Counted from the stretch's first letter, positions 49,638 to 59,645 are shown. The stretch is 64,000 nt of DNA from Bacteroidia bacterium (GCA_025358025.1 JANYKW010000087.1:62001-126000); one strand, 5' to 3'. A program made the numbers and translations. Notes: a model not told the origin generated them from the letters alone.

Positions 49638-50126
49638 ATGACCATGTTTAGACTGAAAACCGGCATTTTGCTCTGGATATTTCCGGCAGTATTCAGTTTT
49701 TCATTAAAGGCACAAACGGCCAAATCCAGCGCGCTGGCACCTGCTCTGCCAGAAGGTGCGTATATATGGCAGCGCCTCCAGGTGGAGGCCAGCAGTGAAA
49801 TTTCAGATCTGCTAAGACAACAATACGATCTAAACAGAAAAGCCGGAACTTTCTTTGGTTACAGGCTTCAGCTCTATTTTGGCTCAGGCCTCCAGGCCAG
49901 GGCACATGCAGAAAAAGTTAGGGCAGATTTCAATGCTCTTTACCCTGATGCAAAGGTCTACCTGATTTTTAAATCCCCTGATTTTATCGTAAGGGCCGGA
50001 GATTTCAGAACCAAAAGTGATGCCTTAAAAGTATTAAAGAGTTTAACACCGGGATTTGCGAATGCCTTCATCGTTAACGACGATATTGCTTTTCCAGGGC
50101 CGGTAGTTCAAGGAGAAATTAAATAA
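49638..50126 (+). CDS. SPOR domain-containing secreted protein
   Basis: Signal peptide; FFGYRLQLYFGSGLQARAHAEKVRADFNALYPDAKVYLIFKSPDFIVRAGDFRTKSDALKVLKSL. Confidence 0.85.
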   Translation: MTMFRLKTGILLWIFPAVFSFSLKAQTAKSSALAPALPEGAYIWQRLQVEASSEISDLLRQQYDLNRKAGTFFGYRLQLYFGSGLQARAHAEKVRADFNALYPDAKVYLIFKSPDFIVRAGDFRTKSDALKVLKSLTPGFANAFIVNDDIAFPGPVVQGEIK

Positions 50127-50129
50127 CGT

Positions 50130-52031
50130 ATGAGCGACGAAATCAAACATGAGTGTGGTATAGCCCTGATCAGGCTTCGTAAACCGCTTGAGTACTACCG
50201 CCTGAAATATGGTACCTGGCAATACGGGATCAACAAACTCTATGTGATGATGGAAAAGCAGCATAACCGGGGTCAGGATGGTGCCGGAGCTGTTGGAGTC
50301 AAAGTAAATGTGTCGCCGGGTCAGGAGTACATTTTCAGACATCGGTCCATTGATCCCAATCCCATCCGGGACGTTTTCGCAAAGATTTTTAAAGAGTTCA
50401 ATCACGCTCAACAGAATTTTCAGCAAGCTTTTCACGATCCTACCTGGGCAAAGGCCAACCTCCCTTTTGCCGGGGAACTCTATTTGGGTCACCTGAGATA
50501 TGGCACCTACGGCAGAAACAGCGTTGAATCGACTCATCCGGTGATGCGCCAGAACAACTGGCGTTCCCGTAATCTTGTGCTTGCGGGGAATTTCAACCTT
50601 ACCAATGTGGATGAACTCTTCAACCTTTTGGTGGGATTGGGGCAGTTTCCCAAAGGATTTAATGACACGGTTACGATTCTTGAAAAAGTAGGTCACTTCC
50701 TCGATGAGGAGAATGAACTGCTTTTCAGACAATACAAGAATGAAGGATATGCCAATGTGGATATCTCCCCGCTGATTGAAAAAAACATAGATATACGCAA
50801 AGTACTGGAAAGGGCGAGCCGCGATTGGGATGGCGGATATACCATTGGCGGGATCATTGGTCATGGCGATGCTTTTGTGGCACGTGATCCATGGGGCATC
50901 CGCCCTGCATATTACTACGCAGATGAAGAGATTGTAGTGGTAGCCTCTGAAAGACCTGTTATTCAGACTGTCATGAACGTTGGTTGGAACAGTGTTTCCG
51001 AAATAAAACCCGGACATGCGCTGATCGTTAAGATGGATGGGACCTACAAAGAAGAGCTTGTTCGTGTACCTCAGAAAAGAAGTTCATGTTCGTTCGAACG
51101 GATCTATTTCTCCAGAGGTTCAGACCGGGATATCTATAAGGAGCGTAAAAAATTGGGTTTTCTGCTTGCACCAGCCATTTTGAAGGCAATCAACAACGAC
51201 TTGAAAAATACGGTATTCTCCTTTATTCCCAATACGGCAGAAACTGCTTATTTGGGGATGATGGAAGGCATCCGGGCTGATCTGCTGCAATGGAAAAAGG
51301 AGAAGATTCACGCTTTGGGTGATAAAATGACAGAAGATGAGATTGGTGAGATCATCTCCATACAGCCAAGGATGGAAAAGATCGCCATCAAGGATGTGAA
51401 GATGCGTACCTTTATTGCGGATGATTCAAGCCGTGACGATCTTGTTGGACACGTCTATGATGTAACCTACGGAGTTGTCGAGAATCATGAGGATACGCTT
51501 GTTGTTATTGATGATTCTATTGTCAGGGGAACTACCCTGAAGCAGAGCATTTTGAAGAGTCTGGACAGGCTTAAGCCAAAGAAGATCATCATCATATCCT
51601 CCGCCCCGCAAATCCGCTATCCTGATTGCTATGGCATAGACATGGCGATCCTGGGCAAATTTGTGGCATTCGAAGCGGCTATCGCGCTATTGAAGGAGCA
51701 AGGTAAATCCGGCGTTATTGATGAGGTTTACCGCAAATGCAAAGAACAGCAACATTTGCCCAAAGAGGAGATGGTGAATTACGTGAAGGAGATCTACAAG
51801 CCATTCAGTGATGAGGATATCTCCGGAAAAATCGCCAGGCTACTCAAACCTGCAACGTGCCACGCGGAGGTTCAGATTGTCTACCAGTCTGTCGAAAATC
51901 TGCACATTGCCTGTCCCAATGATTTGGGCGACTGGTACTTCACGGGTGATTATCCGACTCCGGGAGGGAATAAAGTGGTCAACACCTCCTTTATCAATTA
52001 CATTGAGGGAATTGCAGGCCGCGCTTATTGA
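50130..52031 (+). CDS. purF: Amidophosphoribosyltransferase-like (PurF family), long form
   Basis: HECGIALIRL nucleophile Cys, KQHNRGQDGAGAVGV, LGHLRYGTYG, WGIRPAYYY, PRPP loop VVIDDSIVRGTTLKQ. Confidence 0.85.
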   Translation: MSDEIKHECGIALIRLRKPLEYYRLKYGTWQYGINKLYVMMEKQHNRGQDGAGAVGVKVNVSPGQEYIFRHRSIDPNPIRDVFAKIFKEFNHAQQNFQQAFHDPTWAKANLPFAGELYLGHLRYGTYGRNSVESTHPVMRQNNWRSRNLVLAGNFNLTNVDELFNLLVGLGQFPKGFNDTVTILEKVGHFLDEENELLFRQYKNEGYANVDISPLIEKNIDIRKVLERASRDWDGGYTIGGIIGHGDAFVARDPWGIRPAYYYADEEIVVVASERPVIQTVMNVGWNSVSEIKPGHALIVKMDGTYKEELVRVPQKRSSCSFERIYFSRGSDRDIYKERKKLGFLLAPAILKAINNDLKNTVFSFIPNTAETAYLGMMEGIRADLLQWKKEKIHALGDKMTEDEIGEIISIQPRMEKIAIKDVKMRTFIADDSSRDDLVGHVYDVTYGVVENHEDTLVVIDDSIVRGTTLKQSILKSLDRLKPKKIIIISSAPQIRYPDCYGIDMAILGKFVAFEAAIALLKEQGKSGVIDEVYRKCKEQQHLPKEEMVNYVKEIYKPFSDEDISGKIARLLKPATCHAEVQIVYQSVENLHIACPNDLGDWYFTGDYPTPGGNKVVNTSFINYIEGIAGRAY

Positions 52032-52996
52032 AAGCGCATCTTTGGATTATCCTGTTTTTCGAAAAGTTCTTCCAGATAGGTGGATACATGCCGGTCGATT
52101 TTGATATCATACATGTCTTCAATGCTTAACAGGATTCCTGTTTCCTCAACGTCTCCGAATTCATCGCTGATAGCTGTTCCAAATGTTCGCATATTTGGTG
52201 TCAGATTCATGTAGGCATTGATGAGTGGTGGGATATTTTCGCCTAATTTGCGCACCTCTTGTGAAAGGATCTTGTATGCCTCATTGTAACTCTTTTCGCC
52301 GAAAAGTTCATCCATTTTTGCACGATCGGGATGGTAAGCCATCGGTTTTTTTGCCCATACCAAATGATCCGGATCCGAGAAAAATTTACTGAAAAAGTAG
52401 AGAATCAGATCACGGGCTTCCTCATTGTAATGTGTGTACATCGTAACTTTTCCGAAGAAATATTTTACATCGGGATAGTCGATCATCAGCGCTCCCAAGC
52501 CATCCCAGAGGTTGTCGAGGGCAAAGAGTGCTTTTGATCCGACTTTGCTCGACTGGTAGTCGGGTTGAACAAAAGAACGACCCAGTTCAATAACAGATGG
52601 CAGATATTCGGCAATAAATTTGTCGGAAAAATTAAAGAGATGAGCTGTTGCCAACGGGACCTCGCCGTTGGCATCTGTACCCAGTCCGCTGCAGTGGATA
52701 TACCGGTAGCCTCCAAGAATCTCCTTGTTTGCAGGATCCCAGACGATTAATTGCTTGTATGGATGTGCTTCTGAAGTATCGTATTGATCAATATCCAGTT
52801 CCTCCCCGATGCCTCCTCCTGCAGATCTGAAGGTCAGCTCCCTGAGCCGGCCAATCTCGCGCATCAGATTGGGTGAATCGAAGTGAGTAAGGATATAGAT
52901 CTCGTTGTCAGCCTTATTCGTCTTTCTTTGAAATTTATCCGGAGTTAGCTCTGCTTCCAATAATTCCCTTGGAACGGGAGGAATGATCTCCTTCAT
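52025..52996 (-). CDS. glsB: GNAT-type N-acyltransferase of glycine lipid synthesis (GlsB-like)
   Basis: NLMREIGRLRELTFRSAGGGIGEELDIDQYD, ELGRSFVQPDYQ; paired with a PlsC-like gene as in Bacteroides. Confidence 0.75.
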   Translation of the reverse strand: MKEIIPPVPRELLEAELTPDKFQRKTNKADNEIYILTHFDSPNLMREIGRLRELTFRSAGGGIGEELDIDQYDTSEAHPYKQLIVWDPANKEILGGYRYIHCSGLGTDANGEVPLATAHLFNFSDKFIAEYLPSVIELGRSFVQPDYQSSKVGSKALFALDNLWDGLGALMIDYPDVKYFFGKVTMYTHYNEEARDLILYFFSKFFSDPDHLVWAKKPMAYHPDRAKMDELFGEKSYNEAYKILSQEVRKLGENIPPLINAYMNLTPNMRTFGTAISDEFGDVEETGILLSIEDMYDIKIDRHVSTYLEELFEKQDNPKMRFQ

Positions 52997-53038
52997 CGTA
53001 AAACAAGTAATTAGTTCGGCACAAAAATAATAATAATT

Positions 53039-53145
53039 AAACCACAAATTCTACAAATAAGCACAAATCAAATCCCTTCCTTTCCACAAATTTCCTAAGA
53101 TCAAACCTCACCCCTGCCACAAATTGCATTTATTGCCACATCAAT
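53039..53145. repeat. CCACAAAT word array between glsA and glsB
   Basis: CCACAAATTCTACAAATAAGCACAAATCAAAT...CCACAAATTTCC...GCCACAAATTGC. Confidence 0.55.
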
Positions 53146-53959
53146 TAATCACCACATTCTCCGGCATCCCATATACCACTTTCTTCACCTCTTCTGCCCA
53201 CTGGGCGGGTGTTTTGGTGTGGTCAAAACTTTGCCATGGGATCGGTTTTCCAAAAGTGATGGTAAATTTTTTCCCCCGTTGTTTGAACATTTCATCAGGA
53301 AGTAAAAGCATTTCCAGGTTGAATTTAATACCGAGGAATTTCCTGAAGCTGGAGAACCAGTAAAAAAACGGAGAGTTGTTTCCACTCATGAAAACCGGGA
53401 TTACATCTCGTTTGTGTTCGGTTGATTTCTGAATAAAATGTTTGTGCCATTCAAGATCACGAATGATTCCGTGTTTTTTACGGGATGCCAATCCGGCGGG
53501 GAAAATGAGGATTTGGTTATCAGATTCGTAGGCGGTATTAATCAGGTTGATGGAGTTGCGCTGACTCCCATGTTTGTTGATGGGGATAAATAACTCCTTC
53601 AGCTGGGGTATTTTCGTCAGCTCATCCCTTACCAGGAAAAGTGAAGGACCCAGATACCTGGTGGCTCCGTAGGTGAGTATTAATCCGTCGAATCCGCCTA
53701 GCGGATGGTTGGATGCAAGGATGTACCGACCTTTTACAGGTAAATTTTCAGTTCCGCGGAAGTCAAAACTTACATCGAAATAGCCAAGGCTGGAGGCGAC
53801 AAATTCGATGCCTTTTTTATCTCCGTAACGGAAGATTATTTCGTTGAGCTCACGGATATGCAGAAGCCTGCTCATCCAGCCATATACAAACCCGGGAATT
53901 CTCCCTGCCAGCCTGCTGTTCTTTTCTGCAACGAGATCTTTCAGGACAATAGGGTTCAT
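53141..53959 (-). CDS. glsA: Glycerol acyltransferase family protein (GlsA-like O-acyltransferase)
   Basis: ILASNHPLGGFDGLIL (variant HxxxxD block), LFIPINKHGSQRNSINLI, LIFPAGLASRKKHG; start trimmed to MNPIVL. Confidence 0.75.
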   Translation of the reverse strand: MNPIVLKDLVAEKNSRLAGRIPGFVYGWMSRLLHIRELNEIIFRYGDKKGIEFVASSLGYFDVSFDFRGTENLPVKGRYILASNHPLGGFDGLILTYGATRYLGPSLFLVRDELTKIPQLKELFIPINKHGSQRNSINLINTAYESDNQILIFPAGLASRKKHGIIRDLEWHKHFIQKSTEHKRDVIPVFMSGNNSPFFYWFSSFRKFLGIKFNLEMLLLPDEMFKQRGKKFTITFGKPIPWQSFDHTKTPAQWAEEVKKVVYGMPENVVIN

Positions 53960-54230
53960 GATAAGTTGACAATCGAGAAATGACCATGAGCAATGAATAC
54001 GGGTGTGCGTTTTTTCATCACGGGGATATCTAGTTATAATTAAGTGAATCAAATAGTTATGTAGTGATAGTCAATTCACAATTGTAAACTGCCAATTGTG
54101 TCCAAGTTACCCCAATCTCTAATTTGTATCTCCCTGATCTTCAAAAAAATCCCGTCAGATTACCAACAAGTTATTAACAATATTCTGTATTTAAAGTCTT
54201 AAAATTGTTAACAACCTGTTGAGAAATAGT

Positions 54231-54270
54231 TTAGTGTAATAAAGTGTCAAGTATTGTCACAAAGTGTAAT
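54231..54270 (+). promoter_or_regulatory. MraZ-box-like operator: four units with exact 10-bp period
   Basis: TTAGTGTAAT|AAAGTGTCAA|GTATTGTCAC|AAAGTGTAAT at 54231, 54241, 54251, 54261; about 40-80 nt upstream of mraZ. Confidence 0.7.
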
Positions 54271-54276
54271 AATATA

Positions 54277-54284
54277 TACCTTTA
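54277..54284 (+). promoter_or_regulatory. Putative -7 element TACCTTTA of the dcw operon
   Basis: One mismatch to TAnnTTTG; TTG at 54254-54256 about 20 nt upstream, within box 3. Confidence 0.4.
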
Positions 54285-54310
54285 CATTCTATCCGATAAG
54301 TTAGGTAAAG

Positions 54311-54772
54311 ATGGTCTCGTTTTCGAATATATACAGTGCAACCGTTGACGGCAAAGGGCGAATTGTTCTTCCTGCTCCATTCAAAAAGGAGATGGGAGAT
54401 TCGCTTGAGCAACTGTTTGTAGTCGAAAAGGATGTTTATGACGCTTGTTTGAACCTCTATCCATATACTACCTGGCAAACAAAGGTAGAAAGATTAAGGA
54501 GACGGCTGAACATGGACGATCCTGTTCACAGCCAAATGCTGTCGAGGTATTACGAAGGAATTGTGACGGTGACGATGGCCGAAAATGGTCGTTTGAATAT
54601 ACCGGACGAGATGCTTCAATATGCAGGGATAACAAAAGAGGCTGTATTTACTGGTCAGGGAATGCGGATGAGGCTTTGGGAACCTTCCAGACACCAGGCA
54701 TCGAGACTAAGCGATGAAGATTACACCAGGTTGTATAGAGAGCTTCTTGGTGGTCCGATGGAAAATTTTTAA
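54311..54772 (+). CDS. mraZ: Transcriptional regulator MraZ
   Basis: YSATVDGKGRIVLPAPFKKEMG; first gene of dcw cluster. Confidence 0.95.
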   Translation: MVSFSNIYSATVDGKGRIVLPAPFKKEMGDSLEQLFVVEKDVYDACLNLYPYTTWQTKVERLRRRLNMDDPVHSQMLSRYYEGIVTVTMAENGRLNIPDEMLQYAGITKEAVFTGQGMRMRLWEPSRHQASRLSDEDYTRLYRELLGGPMENF

Positions 54773-54790
54773 CAACGTAACATTCGTCGC

Positions 54791-55690
54791 ATGAGTGAAT
54801 ATCACATACCGGTCTTGCTGGAAGAAAGCATTGACGGACTGAACCTGCAACCCAACGGCATCTATGTGGATGTAACTTACGGGGGAGGGGGGCATTCGCT
54901 CCGTATCCTGGAAAAACTTCAGGGTGGAAAACTGGTTGCCTTTGACCAGGATGAGGACGCATTGCAAAATGTAGCAGACGACGAGCGGCTGATATTCGTC
55001 AACCATAACTTTAAATTTCTCAAAAATTTTCTGCGTTACCATGGCATCTCCAAAGTAGATGGTATTTTGGCCGACCTTGGAGTCTCCTCCCATGATTTTG
55101 ACCAGGCCGACCGCGGTTTTTCCTTTCGCTTCGATGGTCAGCTGGATATGCGCATGAACCAGTCGGCAGATAAAGATGCGGTTAAAGTCATTAATGAATA
55201 CGAGGTTTCAAAGCTTGGCGAAATGTTCAGGGAATACGGAGAGATACAAAACTGGCGAAATCTGGCTCAAACCATTGAACAGGCCAGATCGCCGCAAAAA
55301 ATTGTCACCATATCCCAATTTTTGAAAGCCATCGCCCACTGTGTCCCGGCAAAGATTGAGAAAAAATATCTGGCCCAGGTATTTCAGGCCCTGCGCATTG
55401 AAGTGAACAGTGAGATGGAAGCACTGGCATCCTTTCTGGAAAGTACCCTTGAGCTGCTGAATTCCGGAGGCAGGCTGGTCGTTATCTCTTACCACTCACT
55501 GGAGGACCGAATGGTAAAAAATTTTATGCGTTCAGGCCGCATAGATGGTAAAACGGAACAGGATTTCTATGGTCATTACCATCTGCCGCTGGAGGTAATT
55601 ACCCGGAAAGTGATCGTGCCGGGAGAGGTTGAGATTATGCAAAATCCAAGGGCCCGCAGTGCAAAGTTACGAATTGCTCAAAGGAAATGA
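54791..55690 (+). CDS. rsmH: 16S rRNA (cytosine(1402)-N(4))-methyltransferase
   Basis: YHIPVLLEESIDGL, YVDVTYGGGGHSLRIL, GILADLGVSSHDFDQADRGFSFR. Confidence 0.97.
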   Translation: MSEYHIPVLLEESIDGLNLQPNGIYVDVTYGGGGHSLRILEKLQGGKLVAFDQDEDALQNVADDERLIFVNHNFKFLKNFLRYHGISKVDGILADLGVSSHDFDQADRGFSFRFDGQLDMRMNQSADKDAVKVINEYEVSKLGEMFREYGEIQNWRNLAQTIEQARSPQKIVTISQFLKAIAHCVPAKIEKKYLAQVFQALRIEVNSEMEALASFLESTLELLNSGGRLVVISYHSLEDRMVKNFMRSGRIDGKTEQDFYGHYHLPLEVITRKVIVPGEVEIMQNPRARSAKLRIAQRK

Positions 55691-56037
55691 CGATGGAAGA
55701 GACCAGGAAAAATAGCAGGTTTACGTTGGGTGAAATCTTAAATGGCCGATTTTTTGAGAGCGAGTTTTTTGTGCGAAACAAGCTTTTGATGTTTGTCATT
55801 TTTTTGATGTTGGTGGCCAACATATCTGTACGGTTCAAAACCGCCAAAGTTCTGCGTGAAGTCGACACGCTTGAGCGGGAGGTGAAAGAGCTAAGGGCTC
55901 ATTCGATTACCGTGGCAGCCGAAGTGATCAAGCTTACCAGGCCCTCAGAGATTCTTGACAGGATCAGGCAAAGCAACCTTGGACTCGAGACTTCCAAAGA
56001 GCCGCCAAGAAGAATTTATGTAGACAAAGAGTTATAA
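55687..56037 (+). CDS. FtsL-like cell division protein
   Basis: Single TM (LLMFVIFLMLVANISV) plus coiled coil; between rsmH and ftsI. Confidence 0.85.
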   Translation: MTMEETRKNSRFTLGEILNGRFFESEFFVRNKLLMFVIFLMLVANISVRFKTAKVLREVDTLEREVKELRAHSITVAAEVIKLTRPSEILDRIRQSNLGLETSKEPPRRIYVDKEL

Positions 56038-58169
56038 TGGAGATCAAGCATGGCATATTGCAACGGTTCAAGATGATCTATATTTTGATCATTGGGGCAA
56101 CGCTTTGCATATTTGTCTTGTTGGTCAAGATACAGTTTTCACCCAAGTGGAGTGAAAAAAGCAAAATTTTTGAGATCGTTGAGAAGCCGGTGCAGGCTAG
56201 GCGCGGTACGATTTGCGCTGCCGACGGCAGCCCGTTGGCAGCTTCAATTCCCCAATACAGCCTGAGGATGGATTTAACAGTTCCACCATTGAAAAAGTAC
56301 TTTGCCCGGGACGTCGACTCCCTGGCCTGGATGCTATCACGGTTTTTCCGCGACAAGTCGGCTTCTGCCTATCGGCATTCACTCATGGACGCCTATCGCA
56401 GGGGGGACCGTTATTTCCTGATCTCTTCCCGCGAAGTCAATTACGATGAACTGCGGAGAATCAAGAAATTTCCAATCTTCAGGAATGGGCAGTTCAAAGG
56501 GGGCCTGATCACAGAACAGAATTATGAAAGAATCTACCCATTGGGTAATCTCGAGAGCAGAACCCTTGGCAAGATGAAAGAGGGAGTCTCAGATGGAATG
56601 CCTGCCCAGGTAGGTGCATTTGGGTTGGAGGAGTCCTTTGAAGAAGTATTGAAAGGGGAGGCCGGTTTGGCTGAAAACGGAAATGTATCAGGTCGCTCGA
56701 TGGATATTCATCTGGAAGAACCAGTGGATGGATGTGATCTGATCACCACCCTGGATGTCAAATTGCAGGATCAGGTATCCTATTCTTTGCGAAAAATGCT
56801 TGAAAAAACCAGGGCAAAATATGGCACGGCCATTCTGATGGAGGTAAAGACCGGAGATATAAAAGCAATCTCCAATTATGGCCGCAACAGTGGCGGACAG
56901 CTGGTTCAGGGCTACCAGAATTATGCTTTGGGTGCTGCAGGATGTACCGATCCGGGATCTACCTTCAAGCTGGCATCGCTCATGGCTGCCATGGAGGATG
57001 ACAAGATAGATACCTCCACCATTGTTGATACAGAAAATGGAGTCTGGGTGAATAAAAAGTGGAAAGTGACGGATTCAGATCACGATAAAGCCGGTGGTCA
57101 TGGGAAAATCACGGCCAAACGTGTTTTTGAAGTATCCTCCAATATCGGGGTTGCTAAACTTATTACGCAAAACTATGCAGGAGAGGAAATGGATTTTTTC
57201 AAAAGGATACATCAGTTTGGTCTGGATGTTCCTGTTCATGTAGGCATCAGTGGCGAGGGTGCACCTTACATCAATCATCCGGGTGAAAAAACCTGGTCAG
57301 GCGTTAGCCTGACCCAGATCTCGTACGGATATGAGATGAGAATGACTCCAATCCAGATACTTGCCTTTTACAACGCCGTGGCAAACGACGGATGTTTGAT
57401 GCAGCCCCGGCTGGTCAAGGCTGTGATGGAAGAAGGAGAGATCCGTGAAAGCTTCGGAACCAGGACCATCAAACGATCGATCTGTTCAAACAGTACTCTT
57501 CGCCAGGCGCAAGCCATGCTTGAAGGGGTGGTCATCAATGGGACTGGAAAAGGATTGAAGGCAGCAAATTACAAAATTGCAGGAAAGACTGGTACTGCCC
57601 AGGTTGCCAATAAAAATGAGGGCTACAGCCATAATGGGCGCAAAGTTTATCAGGCATCCTTTGCCGGTTATTTCCCTGCCGATGCTCCCAGGTATTCCTG
57701 TATAGTTGTCGTCAACAAGCCTTTGGGAGATTATTACGGGGCCTCAGTGGCCGGGCCGGTATTTAAACAGATTGCAGATTATGTCTATGCCTACGAGATG
57801 GGTTTGAACAGTGACTTCGAATATCATGGAGCTGAAATGAAGGAAGATTATCCCGGATTAGCTGCAGGAAGGAAAAGGGACATGGCCAGGATCCTGGATG
57901 AGCTGGGTATCATGAATGGCTGGAGCCTCTTCAAGTCAGAATGGGTAGAGGCTCAGCGGGAAGATGATGGTGTTGCATTGGTCAGCAGGGAGATAAAGCC
58001 CGGAATGATTCCAAATGTAAAAGGAATGGGTGTTACAGATGCGGTATACCTGCTTGAAAAATCGGGGCTGCGAGTTTCGCTCCGGGGATTCGGAAGAGTT
58101 AAATCACAGTCACTGCGGGCTGGTGATCCAATGAAAAGAGGACAAAACATTGTGATAACGTTAGGATAG
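56037..58169 (+). CDS. ftsI: Penicillin-binding protein / FtsI with C-terminal PASTA domain
   Basis: GSTFKLASLMAAME (SxxK), SSNIG, KTGTAQVANK; PASTA-like MIPNVKGMGVTDAVYLLEKSGLRVSLRGFGRVKSQSL. Confidence 0.95.
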   Translation: MEIKHGILQRFKMIYILIIGATLCIFVLLVKIQFSPKWSEKSKIFEIVEKPVQARRGTICAADGSPLAASIPQYSLRMDLTVPPLKKYFARDVDSLAWMLSRFFRDKSASAYRHSLMDAYRRGDRYFLISSREVNYDELRRIKKFPIFRNGQFKGGLITEQNYERIYPLGNLESRTLGKMKEGVSDGMPAQVGAFGLEESFEEVLKGEAGLAENGNVSGRSMDIHLEEPVDGCDLITTLDVKLQDQVSYSLRKMLEKTRAKYGTAILMEVKTGDIKAISNYGRNSGGQLVQGYQNYALGAAGCTDPGSTFKLASLMAAMEDDKIDTSTIVDTENGVWVNKKWKVTDSDHDKAGGHGKITAKRVFEVSSNIGVAKLITQNYAGEEMDFFKRIHQFGLDVPVHVGISGEGAPYINHPGEKTWSGVSLTQISYGYEMRMTPIQILAFYNAVANDGCLMQPRLVKAVMEEGEIRESFGTRTIKRSICSNSTLRQAQAMLEGVVINGTGKGLKAANYKIAGKTGTAQVANKNEGYSHNGRKVYQASFAGYFPADAPRYSCIVVVNKPLGDYYGASVAGPVFKQIADYVYAYEMGLNSDFEYHGAEMKEDYPGLAAGRKRDMARILDELGIMNGWSLFKSEWVEAQREDDGVALVSREIKPGMIPNVKGMGVTDAVYLLEKSGLRVSLRGFGRVKSQSLRAGDPMKRGQNIVITLG

Positions 58170-58172
58170 AAA

Positions 58173-59639
58173 ATGAGAAAACTGGTTGATTTATTATCAG
58201 GGATAGCAGGGCTGGAGGTATCCGGAAATTTGGAAACCGGCATCTCAGGTATTGCTTTCGATTCGCGTAAAGTACAAAAGGGTACACTTTTCGTGGCTAC
58301 AGCCGGAACCCATACTGATGGCCACCAATACATTCCCCTTGCCATTGAAAATGGTGCAGTGGCCGTATTGTGTTCAATATTGCCGGTGAAAAGAGATTCT
58401 TCCATTACCTGGATTCTATCTCCTGATACTTTGGCTGATCTGGGGAAAGTGGCTGCAAATTTTTACGGTCACCCTTCCCTGAAAATGAAAGTTATCGGGG
58501 TAACCGGTACGAACGGGAAAACTACTACGGCTACCCTGCTTTACAGGTTATTTACTGAGATGGGTCACGCCTGCGGACTCTTCTCAACAGTATGCAACTA
58601 CATTGGGGATAAAAAATCTGCAGCGACTCATACGACTCCGGATGCCCTGCAGATTCAGTCGGTCATGGCCGATATGGCTGAGGCAGGATGTACCTATTGC
58701 TTCATGGAGATAAGTTCGCATGCAATTGATCAACAGCGCATTGCTGGTATTTCTTTCGATGGGGGGATCTTCAGCAATTTAACACATGATCACCTCGATT
58801 ACCACAAGACTTTTATCGAATACCGTAATGCCAAAAAGCGGTTCTTTGATCAATTGCCGGCCGGAGCCTTCTCACTCACGAATGCAGACGACAAAAACGG
58901 CGCTGTGATGGTTCAGAATTGCAAATCCCGGAAATATACCTATTCAGCCCGGACGATGGCCGATTTTAAGGTGAAAGTGATTGAGAGCCATTTTGACGGG
59001 ATGCTTCTTAATGTCAACGGGAAAGAGTTCTGGAACCATTTCGCAGGAAATTTTAATGCATATAACCTGGTGGCCGTTTATGGAGCAGCAGTACTTCTTG
59101 GTGCAGATAGTGATGAAGTACTGCGTGTGATGAGCCTTTTGAAACCTGTAGACGGAAGGTTTGAAATTTTTCGTTCTCCTGTGGGATATTTTGCCGTGGT
59201 CGACTATGCGCACACACCTGATGCGCTCAGAAATGTGCTTTCCACCATCAATGAGACCAGGACCACGGATCAGAAGGTATATTGTGTTGTCGGGGCAGGC
59301 GGAGACCGCGACAAAACAAAAAGACCGGAAATGGCTGCAGAAGCTGTTCAGGCAAGTGACCGGGTCATTCTCACGTCCGACAATCCGCGGTCAGAAGAGC
59401 CTGAGCAGATTATCGCCGATATGATGGCAGGTGTTCCGGCCGGGATGCTTTCCCGGGTATTGGCAATAACCAACCGCAAGGAGGCGATTCGCACAGCCTG
59501 CATGATGGCCCATGAGGGTGATATCATTCTTATTGCCGGCAAAGGTCATGAAGATTACCAGGAGATAAAAGGTGTGAAACACCATTTTGACGATCGCGAA
59601 ATTGTCAGGGAGATATTTAATGCATCCACGCTAAACTAA
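58173..59639 (+). CDS. murE: UDP-N-acetylmuramoyl-L-alanyl-D-glutamate ligase MurE
   Basis: GVTGTNGKTTTATLL, THTTPDALQIQ, FMEISSHAIDQQRI, DNPRSEEPEQI. Confidence 0.97.
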   Translation: MRKLVDLLSGIAGLEVSGNLETGISGIAFDSRKVQKGTLFVATAGTHTDGHQYIPLAIENGAVAVLCSILPVKRDSSITWILSPDTLADLGKVAANFYGHPSLKMKVIGVTGTNGKTTTATLLYRLFTEMGHACGLFSTVCNYIGDKKSAATHTTPDALQIQSVMADMAEAGCTYCFMEISSHAIDQQRIAGISFDGGIFSNLTHDHLDYHKTFIEYRNAKKRFFDQLPAGAFSLTNADDKNGAVMVQNCKSRKYTYSARTMADFKVKVIESHFDGMLLNVNGKEFWNHFAGNFNAYNLVAVYGAAVLLGADSDEVLRVMSLLKPVDGRFEIFRSPVGYFAVVDYAHTPDALRNVLSTINETRTTDQKVYCVVGAGGDRDKTKRPEMAAEAVQASDRVILTSDNPRSEEPEQIIADMMAGVPAGMLSRVLAITNRKEAIRTACMMAHEGDIILIAGKGHEDYQEIKGVKHHFDDREIVREIFNASTLN

Positions 59640-59645
59640 TGAAAA

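Noticed and set aside
50043-51017. 324-aa minus-strand ORF antisense to the purF-like gene
   Set aside because: Shadow ORF of a strongly supported + strand gene; no recognisable domain.
54053-54120. CAATTGT-type inverted words between glsA and mraZ
   Set aside because: Short, AT-rich, only two or three units; could be chance.
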